A DNA stretch of 64,000 nt from positions 1 through 64,000 of the forward strand of contig DDSV01000023.1 of NCBI GenBank assembly GCA_002344215.1, in the 5' to 3' direction. How positions within the stretch are numbered: position 1 is the stretch's first letter; the number at the start of each line of letters is the position of its first letter. Made by a program: the position numbers and the translations under genes. The notes under the pieces were generated by a model. It ran no database searches. It worked only from the letters and a program-made list of their open reading frames with translations, and was not told where the DNA came from. This document shows positions 1-8,900 of the stretch, piece after piece. The DNA comes from Akkermansiaceae bacterium UBA2381 (lineage in GTDB: Bacteria; Verrucomicrobiota; Verrucomicrobiia; Verrucomicrobiales; DEV007).

Positions 1-1158
1 GCCGAGTTCCTCGACTCCGTCAAGATCGGCGACCGCGTCGAGGGCATCGTCAAGAACATCACCGACTTCGGTGCGTTCATCGATCTTCAAGGCATGGACG
101 GACTTCTCCACATCACCGACATGAGCTGGGGCCGCATCAATCACCCCAGCGAGATGCTCTCGATCGGCCAGAAGGTCGATGTCGTCATCCTCGATGTCGA
201 CAAGGACAAGGAGCGCGTCTCCCTCGGTTCCAAGCAGCTTCAGGACAATCCCTGGGAAGCAATCGAAGCCAAGTTCCCCATCGGTCTCGAAGTCAGCGGC
301 AAAGTCACGAAGCTGGTGCCCTACGGTGCCTTCGTCGAACTCGAGAAGGGGGTCGAAGGCCTCATTCACGTTTCCGAACTCTCCTGGACCAAGCGCATCA
401 CCCGCCCGAGCGACGTGCTTTCCCTCGATCAGGAAGTCAAAGCCGTCGTTCTTGCGATCAGCAAGGAAGAGCAGAAAATCTCTCTCGGTGTGCGTCAGCT
501 CGACGTCAACCCCTGGGACGAAGTCGAAGCCCGCTACCCGATCGGAACCACGATCAAAGGCGAGATCCGCAACCTCACTCCTTACGGTGCCTTTGTTGAG
601 CTGGAAGACGGCATTGACGGCATGATCCACGTGTCCGACCTCAGCTGGACCCGCAAGATCAACCACCCGAGCGAAGTCGTGAAGAAGGGCGAAGTGGTCG
701 AGGCCACCGTGCTCGAGATCGACAAGACCAACCAGCGTATCAGCCTGGGCGTGAAGCAGCTTGAGGGTGATCCATGGAGCGAGATCGACAGCCGCTTCAA
801 AGTGGGCGACCTCGTCAAGGGAACCGTCGCGAAGATCGCCAGCTTTGGCGCCTTCATCCAGATGGAAGACGACATCGATGGTCTGGTGCACATCTCGCAA
901 CTCAGCGAAGATCACGTGGCCAAGGTCAAGGATGTCATCAAAGTCGGCGACGAAGTCGAAGCACGGGTTATCAAAGTCGACAAAGTCGAGCGCCGTATCG
1001 GTCTCTCGATCAAGGCGGCCGAATACTCCGAAGAGCAGCTCAAGAAAGAGACTGCGGCTTTCGATGCCCTTCGTCCCAGCTCCGACCTCGTCGGACTGGA
1101 GCAGGCCTTCAACCTCGCCACCGAAGAGTGGCGTCCGAGCGACAGCTCACAGGACTGA
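1..1158 (+). CDS. rpsA: 30S ribosomal protein S1, C-terminal part (gene starts left of the window)
   Basis: The reading frame is open from base 1, so the N-terminus lies outside the window. Four consecutive S1 OB-fold repeats are visible, each with the pattern GAF(V/I) then G-L/M-(I/V/L)-H-(I/V)-S/T and ending in IS/VSLG-K/R-QL. They begin near bases 25, 280, 535 and 800. In S1 these repeats hold mRNA on the 30S subunit during initiation. Four repeats match the C-terminal RNA-binding part of six-repeat S1 proteins. After the last repeat comes a short acidic tail ending at TGA (1156-1158). A strong intrinsic terminator follows at once, so this is the end of the transcription unit. Identity as S1 is very likely; another multi-S1 protein is the only alternative. 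Confidence 0.93.
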   Translation, partial: AEFLDSVKIGDRVEGIVKNITDFGAFIDLQGMDGLLHITDMSWGRINHPSEMLSIGQKVDVVILDVDKDKERVSLGSKQLQDNPWEAIEAKFPIGLEVSGKVTKLVPYGAFVELEKGVEGLIHVSELSWTKRITRPSDVLSLDQEVKAVVLAISKEEQKISLGVRQLDVNPWDEVEARYPIGTTIKGEIRNLTPYGAFVELEDGIDGMIHVSDLSWTRKINHPSEVVKKGEVVEATVLEIDKTNQRISLGVKQLEGDPWSEIDSRFKVGDLVKGTVAKIASFGAFIQMEDDIDGLVHISQLSEDHVAKVKDVIKVGDEVEARVIKVDKVERRIGLSIKAAEYSEEQLKKETAAFDALRPSSDLVGLEQAFNLATEEWRPSDSSQD

Positions 1159-1209
1159 GGTTAAAGCGCCACGGGTTCCGGAGCGATTGGCTTCCGGAGC
1201 ACAGATTTC

Positions 1210-1244
1210 AAAAAAGAGCAGGGAGCGATCCCTGCTCTTTTTTT
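1210..1244 (+). terminator. Rho-independent terminator of rpsA
   Basis: A perfect 10-bp stem (1215-1224 with 1229-1238) closes a GCGA tetraloop. It extends through four A-T pairs (1211-1214 with 1239-1242) and merges into a run of seven T (1238-1244). It lies about 50 bases after the S1 stop codon. Confidence 0.93.
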
Positions 1245-1401
1245 GTGCCTTTCTCTGGAAACCAGTCACAAAATACGGGTTGAGGAAAAAAGGATTAAGC
1301 GGGATCATGTGCTCTCGATTGGAATTTCCATATTCTGGCGCCGTGGGGGTAATAACCCATCGACAGAGGCCATCCCCATTTCGCCATTATTTCCCTCTGC
1401 A

Positions 1402-3486
1402 ATGAACCGGGATACCACCAGGATCAATCTGCCGCCGCCGCAGGCGCCCCGCTCGCGTCGGCCCAAGGTCCCGCGCACGGTCTGGGTTGCCATCGCCCTT
1501 TTCTCGCTGCTGGCGGGAGCGGGAGGCGGCTGGTATTTTGGGAGCAGTCATCGGGACGCCCCTGAAGTTTCGGAAGAGGAGAGAGGGCAGGCGCAGGATC
1601 TTGCCATCACCACGAAGCTTGCCGAGGCGCGCATCGCCGTCGCCGGAGGCGAATGGTTCGAGGCAAAACGGATCTTTGAAGAGGTCCGCGATATCGATCC
1701 GAAGAATCCTGACGCGCTCGCGTCTTTGCCCCTGATCGAGAAACGTCTCGAGGAGGCCCGTGGGACCGTCATCGTCTCCACCTCGCCGGAGGGGGCGACG
1801 GTCAAGCTGGGCTCGATGAAGGAGCAGACCAGTCCGGCCACGTTCACCGGCGTACCCTTCGGTGAGTATGAACTGGTCGCTTCGCTGGAGGGATTTGAAA
1901 CGGTGTCCCAGGCCGTCACGGTGGACAGTGAAATCCCGCAAAGCCTCTTCGGCATCGATCTGGCGAAGAGTTCCGGTGAGATCGAGGTGGTGAGTGAACC
2001 TCAGGGGGCGGACTACAAGCTGATCAAGACCCGGGAGAAGAAACCGGAGGAGTTGATCAAGGTCGGAGTTACTCCGGAGAAAATCGACAAACTCGATCCG
2101 GGGGAATATCAGGTCCTCATGGCGATTGAGGGCTGGCCAGCCAATTCCCAGTTTGTCCGGGTGGAAAATAATCGCAGCACTTCCGTTTCCGCGGTCTTTG
2201 CGAAGGGCGGGCTGAATCTCACCAGCGACCCGAGCGGGGCTGAGGTATGGATCCAGACGGGGGAGGCAAAACCCCGCAAGGCCGGGATGACTCCCGTGAA
2301 CCTGTCGGGTCTGCCTGCGGGTAAGCATGGCATCGAATTGCGATACAGTGACTGGGAACCGATCCGCCGGACCGTTGACGTGAGCGGCGGATTAACCCAG
2401 GACCTGCAGTTTTCCTGGGAAAGGTCGCTTGTTTCCTTCACCAGCGATCCGTCGGGTGCGGAAGTTTTTTTGGGGGACAAAAAGCTGGGAAAGGGACAGC
2501 AGACCACTCCCTTCCAGATCGAGCTTCCCGAGGGGGATTACCAGTTCTCAGCCCGTCATCCCAGACTCGGCTCGATCGAGAAGGGCCATTACGTGGACCC
2601 GAACGCCGGATCGAACGGGGTGGATTTCCATTTTGACTATGGTTCCGTTACTCTGGAAAGCCAGCCGGTGGGGGCGGCGGTGGTTTCCGGAGGGATGCCG
2701 CTGGGAAGGACTCCCTTGACCCTTTCGGTGGTGCCGCCGGGGGACTACACCTTTGAACTGAGCAAAGAGCAGCACCGCTCCTCCTCGGTTTCCGGAACGG
2801 TTGAACCGGGAGGTTCACTCGATTTCTCCGTCACCCTTACCTATGACCCGGCTCCCACGACGAACCGGAGCTTCAAAAACGGGGTGGGCATGGAGATGGC
2901 ATGGATCGCCCCGCTGGGCGGCTGGGCCGGAGTGCATGAAGTCACGCAGGAAGCCTATCAGAAGCTCGCGGGGACCAATCCCAGCTATTTCAAGGCCCCG
3001 AATCACCCGGTCGACAGCGTGACCTGGTACGAGGCGGTGAAATTCTGCGAGGCACTCAGCGCCCAGGAAAAGTCTCTAGGCACCCTGCCCGAGGGATATC
3101 GTTACCGTTTGCCGACGGATGAGGAGTGGAGCGAACTCGTCGGCGAGCAGAAACTCGACGGGGCCATCTCGAGTCTCTTCGACCGGAAAAAGTCTCCGGC
3201 GCCGGTCGGTTCACTGGCCGCGAACGAATACGGCCTTTACGATGTGAGAGGAAACGTGTGGGAATGGGTCAGTGACTGGTACTCGCAAACGATCATGAAC
3301 CGGATCCAAAAAGGAGGGTCCACGGCAACCCCGGAATGGGTGGGAACCGACCGGAAAGTGCTGCGCGGCGGTGCCTGGAACCGTTCCTCGCAATTCGACC
3401 TTTCCATTGAGAATCGGATGGCAGCGAGACCTTCGGCCGAAGATCGATACGATGTCGGATTCCGGGTCGTCCTGATGCGGGATTGA
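1402..3486 (+). CDS. Membrane-anchored PEGA-repeat protein with C-terminal FGE/SUMF1-type domain
   Basis: An in-frame upstream codon at 1243 exists but overlaps the rpsA terminator, so the ATG at 1402 is preferred (694 aa). After a basic Pro-rich cytoplasmic stretch there is one membrane segment (about residues 27-46), then a short TPR-like helix pair around residues 65-115. At least five PEGA-type beta repeats follow, with the signatures SPEGA, EPQGA, SDPSGAEV (twice) and QPVGA. The last roughly 190 residues are an FGE-sulfatase/C-type-lectin-like domain (HPVDSVTWYEAVKFCE, YRLPTDEEW, GNVWEWVSDW, LRGGAWNRSS, VGFRVVL). The cysteines that make true formylglycine-generating enzymes active are not visible, so binding or a structural role is more likely than catalysis. 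The exact function is unknown. Confidence 0.85.
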   Translation: MNRDTTRINLPPPQAPRSRRPKVPRTVWVAIALFSLLAGAGGGWYFGSSHRDAPEVSEEERGQAQDLAITTKLAEARIAVAGGEWFEAKRIFEEVRDIDPKNPDALASLPLIEKRLEEARGTVIVSTSPEGATVKLGSMKEQTSPATFTGVPFGEYELVASLEGFETVSQAVTVDSEIPQSLFGIDLAKSSGEIEVVSEPQGADYKLIKTREKKPEELIKVGVTPEKIDKLDPGEYQVLMAIEGWPANSQFVRVENNRSTSVSAVFAKGGLNLTSDPSGAEVWIQTGEAKPRKAGMTPVNLSGLPAGKHGIELRYSDWEPIRRTVDVSGGLTQDLQFSWERSLVSFTSDPSGAEVFLGDKKLGKGQQTTPFQIELPEGDYQFSARHPRLGSIEKGHYVDPNAGSNGVDFHFDYGSVTLESQPVGAAVVSGGMPLGRTPLTLSVVPPGDYTFELSKEQHRSSSVSGTVEPGGSLDFSVTLTYDPAPTTNRSFKNGVGMEMAWIAPLGGWAGVHEVTQEAYQKLAGTNPSYFKAPNHPVDSVTWYEAVKFCEALSAQEKSLGTLPEGYRYRLPTDEEWSELVGEQKLDGAISSLFDRKKSPAPVGSLAANEYGLYDVRGNVWEWVSDWYSQTIMNRIQKGGSTATPEWVGTDRKVLRGGAWNRSSQFDLSIENRMAARPSAEDRYDVGFRVVLMRD

Positions 3487-3527
3487 CCGGGGAGGATTAA
3501 TCCGGTGTTGGTCGAAGATTCGTCTGC

Positions 3528-3546
3528 GGCAAGCGGAGCGCTTGCC
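3528..3546. repeat. Hairpin between convergent genes
   Basis: A 7-bp perfect stem (GGCAAGC at 3528-3534, GCTTGCC at 3540-3546) with a 5-base loop lies in the 100-base gap between two genes that face each other. There is no T-run on either side. It may be a weak bidirectional terminator or a dispersed repeat unit. Confidence 0.4.
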
Positions 3547-3586
3547 CTACAGGGCGTTCGGTCGTGCGGGTTGTTGGTCTGCCTGT

Positions 3587-4465
3587 TTACTGGGGCGTGA
3601 AATACTCGGTCACCACAGGAGCTACGGTTGTCCCGGGACGGAAATGATAGACCCGTTGAGCCTGTCCATCTGGATTCTCGGCGGCATAGAGGGCGACTTC
3701 CACTTTTGGCGTGCCGCCGGCGGTGCCTTCGAGGAGACGGCTTTCGATCTTTACCGTATTTTGACCGCGCTTCACCCCGCCCATAACGAGTTCCGAGGTT
3801 TTGATATTCCTGAAAGAACCGCAGGGATGTCCGTTCACGGTGAGGGTCACCTCATATCCCGTCGCGTCGATCCAGGCCTCGGCAACCAATTGCGGGGTCT
3901 CAACGGCCTGGACCACGGGAGGGAGCTGCGGGGCGGGCTGGAACTCATCTCCCTGCAAAAAGGAAAAGTCGGCGTTGCGAATCTGGAGGAGTACCTCGCC
4001 GTCATTCCCGATTTTAACGAGCCGCAGGCTGTCGAACTTCCATCGGCCCTCCTCCCGCAGGAAGTGCAGCACGATCAGATTGTCAGAGACCGCAACCCCC
4101 GGCTCGGAGCCGAAGTTTGCCTTGCCGAAATAGGTCGAGGTGGCCGTCTCTCCGGTGGAAAGAACTCCGAGGGCGATCAATCCGCCGAGGGAAGGCGCAT
4201 CGACCGGGTCATCAAAAAGGGCCTGCGGGAAGGGAAGTTTTTGCGAAACAATCCGGTTCCGTGTTTCGATCTGACGGGTGAAGGCCGTCGCCTCCTCCCA
4301 CTTCGCGAGGTCACCCGAGGCGGTCGCCGCTCTCCAGGCCTCATAGGCGGATTCAAGGGTCACCCGGATGGAATTGTCGGGTTGGGCCTTTTGAGCGAGT
4401 AAAGGAGGCAATGGCGCAAAGACGAGGAACGTCAAGAGGCCGCGGAGGAGGCGGGACGATTGCAT
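3587..4465 (-). CDS. Secreted protein of unknown function
   Basis: The ATG at 4465 gives 292 aa; a GTG five codons upstream (4480) is also possible. The N-terminus is a clear Sec signal peptide (SSRLLRGLLTFLVFAPLPPLLA, broken here as SSRLLRGLLTFLV then FAPLPPLLA) with a cut near AQKA. The first half of the mature protein is helical and resembles a secreted regulator of enzyme-like accessory segment (YEAWRAATASGDLAKWEEAT). The second half is beta-rich (VTLTVNGHPCG, NTVKIESRLLEG). No catalytic motif was recognised. The gene stands alone on the minus strand, convergent with the PEGA gene and divergent from the next one. Its function is unknown. Confidence 0.75.
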   Translation of the reverse strand: MQSSRLLRGLLTFLVFAPLPPLLAQKAQPDNSIRVTLESAYEAWRAATASGDLAKWEEATAFTRQIETRNRIVSQKLPFPQALFDDPVDAPSLGGLIALGVLSTGETATSTYFGKANFGSEPGVAVSDNLIVLHFLREEGRWKFDSLRLVKIGNDGEVLLQIRNADFSFLQGDEFQPAPQLPPVVQAVETPQLVAEAWIDATGYEVTLTVNGHPCGSFRNIKTSELVMGGVKRGQNTVKIESRLLEGTAGGTPKVEVALYAAENPDGQAQRVYHFRPGTTVAPVVTEYFTPQ

Positions 4466-4546
4466 CGGTGAATGTAACACGATGTAAGGGATTGGATACC
4501 ACGAGTTTGGCTTGCCAAGAGGACCCGAATTGCTAATCTCGCACCC

Positions 4547-6151
4547 ATGTTCACGCGAAGATTGACTGGCCTGTTCGTCATCAGTTTTGGAAAGTTGGAA
4601 ACCTTCGTGACGGGGAGATTGAGGGGATTCTCCGCCTTTGCCTTCGCCTTCACCCTGCCATTCGCCTTCAACGGGGTACAGGCCCAGGAGCCTGAATTGA
4701 AACTTCCCGCCGAACTAGCGGCACTGGATGCGCAGTTTAATGCGTTGAAGGCCGAGCGGGTCACGGCTCCGTTTGAAGCCGATGTGGCAACCTTGAATGC
4801 GGGCTACCTTGATCGTCTCAAGAAGATGATCGCAGAGGAGAAGGCGGCCGGCAATCTCGACAACATCCTCGCCCTTGATACCGAACAGGAGCATGTCGTG
4901 TTCCAGCAGACGATCCCCGGGAGTGACGACGAGAAAACTCTGCCGGGTTTGAAAACGATGCGGGGAATCTACCGTGAGGCCCATGCAAAACTCATCACAA
5001 AACAGACGGAGAATCTGACCGCTCTCGTGGAGCCGTTGGCAAAGCGACTGGCCCAGTTGGAATCGGACTTCGCCAAAGCTGACCGCATTGCGGACGCGAA
5101 GTCGGTGCGAGCGTATCGGGAGAAGCTTTCGGTGGGACTGGCTTCGACTTTAGTAGCTACCCCGCCACCTGGCGCACCCCCGGGAAACCCCGGAGAAGCC
5201 TCGACCGCGATTCCAGCGTGGCTGAGTCAGGCGCGTCAGATCGGGGGTTCACTGAAACTCTGGGGAGGACCGCTACCCGGGGCGGATCTTGAAGTACCCG
5301 GCAAAGCAGCCAAGTACAAGGATTACGTGAGTGTGGACATGTTTCTTCAGCTAAACCGCGGCCGGGTCTTGGTAGCAACGAGAAAAGAAGGCGACCTCGT
5401 TATTCTGGACTTCTCTGACATTTCGAAGATTGAAGTCTACGAAGTGAAAAGTGGTGCCATTGCTACCACCGGTGACCTACCCGGCTACCTCGGACGGGAC
5501 CGAAAGGTTTATAAGTTTGACGGAACGGAGATCTTTGACGCCCGCAGAATAAAGGATCAAATGGCGCTCGTCTATTCCCACCGATGGGGCCTGGTTTTAT
5601 CCAAAGACGGCAGTTTTGAGGCCTTCAACATGCCGGGCGGATTCGGGCCGCCACCGCCCCAATTTCTTGAAGGCCATGAAATCGTTAGCGCCGTAGGAAC
5701 CAGTTCCTTGGCCTTTCTCACAACAGAAGGAACGGTTCTCGGTTGGGATTGTACCAACAACGGACCCGTTACATTCGAGGGTTTGGAAGGAAAGCGAATC
5801 GTCGAGATTGTTGCCGGGTTTGGCTTTCGGACCGACAAGGGGGAGGTACTTCTCTACGATGGGCAGGGAAAACTCTGGGGAGCTACATTTGGTGGAGTTG
5901 GCAAGAATGCTTTGGCAAAAGAAACCGGGCCGTGGATTGCGATGAAGGCAACGGAGTATTTTGGAGCGGTCCAGCGAGTGGATGGATCGTGGCTCGGTTG
6001 GAAGTGGGATTCGCTCGCCCCCGAAAAGATCAGCACACTCGGTCCCGTGCTCGATCTCGATGCTGCGGAGAACAAGGATGCGGGTATTCTCGCCTGGATT
6101 GAGTTACCGGAGGGAATTGTGCCAAACTCCGCGGCTGTTCCGAATCAGTGA
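4547..6151 (+). CDS. Secreted coiled-coil protein with RCC1-like propeller half
   Basis: 534 aa. The N-terminus contains a long hydrophobic export signal (around residues 20-46, cut near VQAQEP). Residues about 50-200 are Ala/Glu/Lys-rich and predicted helical or coiled coil (AALDAQFNALKAER, LAQLESDFAKADRIADA). After a Pro-rich hinge (PPPGAPPGNPG) the remaining roughly 310 residues are beta-rich with repeated strands of the RCC1 kind (GWDCTNNGPVTFEGL, IVEIVAGFGFRTDKGEVLLY, GSWLGWKWDS). The layout, export signal plus helical stalk plus RCC1-like sensor, is seen in verrucomicrobial and planctomycete secreted proteins of unknown role. It stands alone as a transcription unit. It is unlikely to be an enzyme. 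Confidence 0.75.
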   Translation: MFTRRLTGLFVISFGKLETFVTGRLRGFSAFAFAFTLPFAFNGVQAQEPELKLPAELAALDAQFNALKAERVTAPFEADVATLNAGYLDRLKKMIAEEKAAGNLDNILALDTEQEHVVFQQTIPGSDDEKTLPGLKTMRGIYREAHAKLITKQTENLTALVEPLAKRLAQLESDFAKADRIADAKSVRAYREKLSVGLASTLVATPPPGAPPGNPGEASTAIPAWLSQARQIGGSLKLWGGPLPGADLEVPGKAAKYKDYVSVDMFLQLNRGRVLVATRKEGDLVILDFSDISKIEVYEVKSGAIATTGDLPGYLGRDRKVYKFDGTEIFDARRIKDQMALVYSHRWGLVLSKDGSFEAFNMPGGFGPPPPQFLEGHEIVSAVGTSSLAFLTTEGTVLGWDCTNNGPVTFEGLEGKRIVEIVAGFGFRTDKGEVLLYDGQGKLWGATFGGVGKNALAKETGPWIAMKATEYFGAVQRVDGSWLGWKWDSLAPEKISTLGPVLDLDAAENKDAGILAWIELPEGIVPNSAAVPNQ

Positions 6152-6363
6152 GAGTCCGGCCTGGACTGGATGACGGGCGAACGGCCCTTCTCATACGGGT
6201 ACGGAGCGCTAGTGAATCGTGGACGCGGTCAGGCACCTCCTGTTCCCGGCCTAGGCTCCTCGCGGAAGGGTATCACCCCATGGCGGGCCCCGGCGGAAGA
6301 GGCAACGCTACTTTCCAGACCGGCTCCAGTTCGACTGATCCTCTGATCTCCGCTTAAAACTCT

Positions 6364-6383
6364 GAAGGGAAAATCATCCCTTC
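6364..6383 (-). terminator. Hairpin downstream of the ArsR-type repressor gene
   Basis: A 7-bp perfect stem (GAAGGGA at 6364-6370, TCCCTTC at 6377-6383) with a 6-base loop starts 10 bases after the minus-strand stop codon. The following T-run is poor, so termination efficiency is uncertain. The rest of 6152-6363 shows no gene. Confidence 0.4.
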
Positions 6384-6392
6384 CCCCAGTGA

Positions 6393-6746
6393 TTACCCGA
6401 GACCAGCGGTCAGAGACCTCGCCTTGTCCTCCATTTCCTCGCGTAACCGGCAGCACATCATGTCACACAGCTCATTGACGAGGGGATCTGCGATGAAGCA
6501 GATCGAGGTGAGGCCTTCCTTCCGCACCCCGACCATGCCTGCCTCGCGCAGGAGTGAGAGGTGTTTGGAAACATTTGCCTGGCTGGAACCGGAGGCCTCG
6601 ACGAGCTGGCCGACGCTGTGCTCCCCCTGCATGAGCAGATTAAGGAGACGCAGGCGCATCGGCTCCGAGAGGGCCCGAAATCGGGTCGCAATGAGCTCCA
6701 GAGCGGTATCGGAGAGCTGCTTGGCAGGGGAGGTGGATTTTTTCAT
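6393..6746 (-). CDS. ArsR-family winged-helix repressor of the sulfide locus
   Basis: 117 aa. The winged-helix core is intact: LRLLNLLMQGEHSVGQL, then the recognition helix SSQANVSKHLSLLREAGM and the wing VRKEGLTSICFIAD. The gene is divergent from the sulfur-oxidation genes and its start is 24 bases from a palindrome that overlaps their promoter, so it most likely represses them. BigR/SqrR sensors of sulfane sulfur use one Cys in the N-terminal half and one in the last helix. Here all four cysteines (C83, C94, C98, C99) lie in the C-terminal third, with a CxxxCC cluster in the final helix. Sensing chemistry may therefore differ. Arsenic sensing is possible in principle, but no arsenic gene is nearby. 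Confidence 0.88.
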   Translation of the reverse strand: MKKSTSPAKQLSDTALELIATRFRALSEPMRLRLLNLLMQGEHSVGQLVEASGSSQANVSKHLSLLREAGMVGVRKEGLTSICFIADPLVNELCDMMCCRLREEMEDKARSLTAGLG

Positions 6747-6766
6747 GGGAATAATGAAGAAATAAT

Positions 6767-6794
6767 TTGCTATATCGTTATATAGCGATATAAA
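6767..6794 (+). promoter_or_regulatory. Sigma-70-type promoter of the sulfide operon
   Basis: TTGCTA at 6767-6772 and TATAAA at 6789-6794 are separated by 16 bases. The ArsR operator fills this spacer. The expected transcript start near 6801 leaves a leader of about 37 bases before the first gene. Confidence 0.6.
6771..6792. promoter_or_regulatory. Palindromic operator for the ArsR-type repressor
   Basis: A 22-base inverted repeat with 10 of 11 pairs matching (half-site TATATCG). The single mismatch is 6778 against 6785. It lies between the -35 and -10 elements of the rightward promoter and close to the start of the repressor gene, so bound repressor would block the rightward promoter and probably its own transcription. 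Confidence 0.75.
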
Positions 6795-6837
6795 TTAAAT
6801 CGTTAATAAAAGATCAAACACAAACCCAATCAACGCA

Positions 6838-7410
6838 ATGAAAAATACTTCACCCCCGACAATCACCCCTCATGATCTCAAATCCCGGCTCGACCGCGGG
6901 GAATGTTACCTGGTGGACGTCAGGGAACCGGTTGAGCATGCCGAAGAGCATATTACCGGATCCCGCTTGATTCCTCTGGGCGAGCTGGAGAAGCAGATAA
7001 ATGAGATTTCCCGTGACGAGCCTCTCATCGTCATGTGCCGCAGTGGCAAACGCGGTGGACAGGCCATGGAGAAGCTCCAGTCTCAGGGTTTTACCAACGT
7101 TCAGAATCTCGAAGGAGGCATTCTCGCCTGGAAGGAAGCGGGGCATCCGGTGGGGCGCGCCGATAAGAAGGTGTTTCCCCTGATGCAGCAGGTGCAACTC
7201 GTCATCGGTCTGGGCGTGCTGACGGGAGTGGTCCTTTCGCTCACGGTGCATCCGAACTGGGTTTTCCTTTCCGCCTTCTTCGGGGCAGGCCTGATTTTCG
7301 CCGGCAGCACGGGCTGGTGTGGAATGGCGATTCTGATGTCCAAAATGCCGTGGAACCGGATTAACGGCCAATCCCTCTGTAACACCGGTTCCTGTTCGAC
7401 TTCGAAGTGA
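6838..7410 (+). CDS. Membrane rhodanese with DUF2892-type tail
   Basis: 190 aa. Residues 1-105 form a single rhodanese domain (YLVDVREPVEHAEEHI; active-site loop CRSGKRGG with C67; GGILAWKEAGHPV). Two membrane helices of the DUF2892/YgaP type follow (about 117-140 and 145-165). The tail has extra cysteines in the pattern CNTGSC. YgaP-like proteins move sulfane sulfur at the inner membrane and present it to cytosolic partners. As first gene of the operon it probably passes persulfide sulfur to or from the dioxygenase encoded next. No strong ribosome binding site is visible ahead of the ATG. Confidence 0.88.
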   Translation: MKNTSPPTITPHDLKSRLDRGECYLVDVREPVEHAEEHITGSRLIPLGELEKQINEISRDEPLIVMCRSGKRGGQAMEKLQSQGFTNVQNLEGGILAWKEAGHPVGRADKKVFPLMQQVQLVIGLGVLTGVVLSLTVHPNWVFLSAFFGAGLIFAGSTGWCGMAILMSKMPWNRINGQSLCNTGSCSTSK

Positions 7411-7446
7411 AAGCCAAATTTAAAAAACCTTTACCCTTTTAAAATC

Positions 7447-8874
7447 ATGTTCTTACGACAAATCACCGACTCTTCTCTCGCTCAAAACGCCTACCTGATC
7501 GGTTGCCAGCGCACCGGTGAGGCCATCGTGATCGATCCCGAACGGGATATTGATCGCTACCTTGAGGTCGCGGCTCAGAACGATCTGAAAATCACCGCCG
7601 TGGCGGAGACCCACATTCATGCCGATTACCTCAGCGGAGCACGTGAACTGATGGAACATCACGGAGTGGTCGGCTATCTCTCGGCGGAAGGCGGACCGGA
7701 CTGGCAGTTCGAATGGGCCAAGGATCTTCCCAATGCCCGCTTCCTGCACGACGGCGACAGCTTTCGTGTCGGCAATATCGAACTGAAGGCTCTGCTCACG
7801 GCAGGGCATACCCCGGAACACATGAGCTTTCTCGTCACCGATCTCGGTGGGGGTGCCAATGAGCCCATGGGCCTGTTGAGCGGGGACTTCCTCTTTGTTG
7901 GCGACGTGGGCCGTCCCGACCTGCTCGAAAGTGCCGCCGGTCAGGCGGGAGTGATGGAGCCAAGTGCGCGGACGCTGTATGCTAGCCTGCGCAACACCGC
8001 CTCATTGCCGGAGCATCTGCAGATCCTCCCCGCCCATGGAGCGGGCAGTGCCTGTGGCAAAGCGCTCGGAGCCGTTCCCGTGAGTGTGCTCGGATACGAG
8101 CGCCGCTTTAACGGACCCTTCCGCGAGGCCCTCGAGGGCAGCGAAGACGGGTTTGTACGCGAGATCCTTTCGGGGCAGCCGGAACCGCCGCTCTATTTTG
8201 CGCGGATGAAGCGGGACAATAAGAAAGGTCCGGCTCTCCTTCCCGACGGCAAGTTGCCCCGGCCCCGCCGCCTCGCTGCGAACGAGCTTCCCGCCCTGGT
8301 CGGAGACTACGCGATCCTTGACCTCCGGAATGATCGGGTGGCCTTCATGGATCGCCATCTCAAGGGATCGCTTTTTGCTCCGTTGGTGGGCGGAAAACTC
8401 CCCATCGTCGCCGGATCGTATGTGGACGAAAACGCTTCCATCCTCCTTGTGGTCAATGACGAGTCCGAGGTGGACGAGGCCGTGCGCCAACTCGTGCGGA
8501 TCGGCTTGGACAAGGTGGTGGCGTGGATCCCCTCGGCCGAGGCGCTTTCGGAAAATTCCAGCCTCATCGTAAGTACTACCCGCATCACCACATCAGAACT
8601 GGCCGGAGCCCTCGAAGCCCATCCTGATGCGGCGGTTCTTGACGTGCGGGGGACGGTTGAATATGCGGCCTCCCATGTGCGGGGAGCGCTCCACGTTCCC
8701 TACACCCGACTCGCCGCCCGGCTCGCTGAAGTTCCGAAGTCTCAACCGCTCTATGTGCATTGCGGAAGTGGTCTGCGGGCAAGCTTTGCGGTGCCCTATC
8801 TCCTCAGCGAAGGACGGAACGTCGTTTATGTGAACGGGGCGTTTGGAGATATTCCTCCGAATTTGCTTGGGTGA
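7447..8874 (+). CDS. CstB-like persulfide dioxygenase: metallo-beta-lactamase fold plus two rhodanese domains
   Basis: 475 aa with three modules. Residues 1-245 are the ETHE1-type dioxygenase: THIHADYLSG supplies H56, H58 and D60, AGHTPEH gives H121, GDFLFVGDVGRPDL gives D147 and ILPAHG gives H197. Only part of this set (H56, H121, D147) binds the mononuclear iron in ETHE1 proteins. Residues 280-365 have a rhodanese fold without active Cys (N337 occurs around the loop position). Residues 385-470 are an active-type rhodanese (HCGSGLRA, C439). This order, dioxygenase then pseudo-rhodanese then rhodanese, is that of staphylococcal CstB, which oxidises low-molecular-weight persulfides to sulfite and thiosulfate. 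Neighbours fit: SQR would feed it persulfide and the exporter would remove sulfite. Confidence 0.9.
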   Translation: MFLRQITDSSLAQNAYLIGCQRTGEAIVIDPERDIDRYLEVAAQNDLKITAVAETHIHADYLSGARELMEHHGVVGYLSAEGGPDWQFEWAKDLPNARFLHDGDSFRVGNIELKALLTAGHTPEHMSFLVTDLGGGANEPMGLLSGDFLFVGDVGRPDLLESAAGQAGVMEPSARTLYASLRNTASLPEHLQILPAHGAGSACGKALGAVPVSVLGYERRFNGPFREALEGSEDGFVREILSGQPEPPLYFARMKRDNKKGPALLPDGKLPRPRRLAANELPALVGDYAILDLRNDRVAFMDRHLKGSLFAPLVGGKLPIVAGSYVDENASILLVVNDESEVDEAVRQLVRIGLDKVVAWIPSAEALSENSSLIVSTTRITTSELAGALEAHPDAAVLDVRGTVEYAASHVRGALHVPYTRLAARLAEVPKSQPLYVHCGSGLRASFAVPYLLSEGRNVVYVNGAFGDIPPNLLG

Positions 8875-8900
8875 ATCTCTAAAAATAGACCCATCGCAAT

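Noticed and set aside
6393..6746. ArsR-type gene considered as part of an arsenic-resistance operon
   Set aside because: No arsenate reductase, arsenite pump or methylase gene is near; all divergent genes act on sulfide or persulfide.
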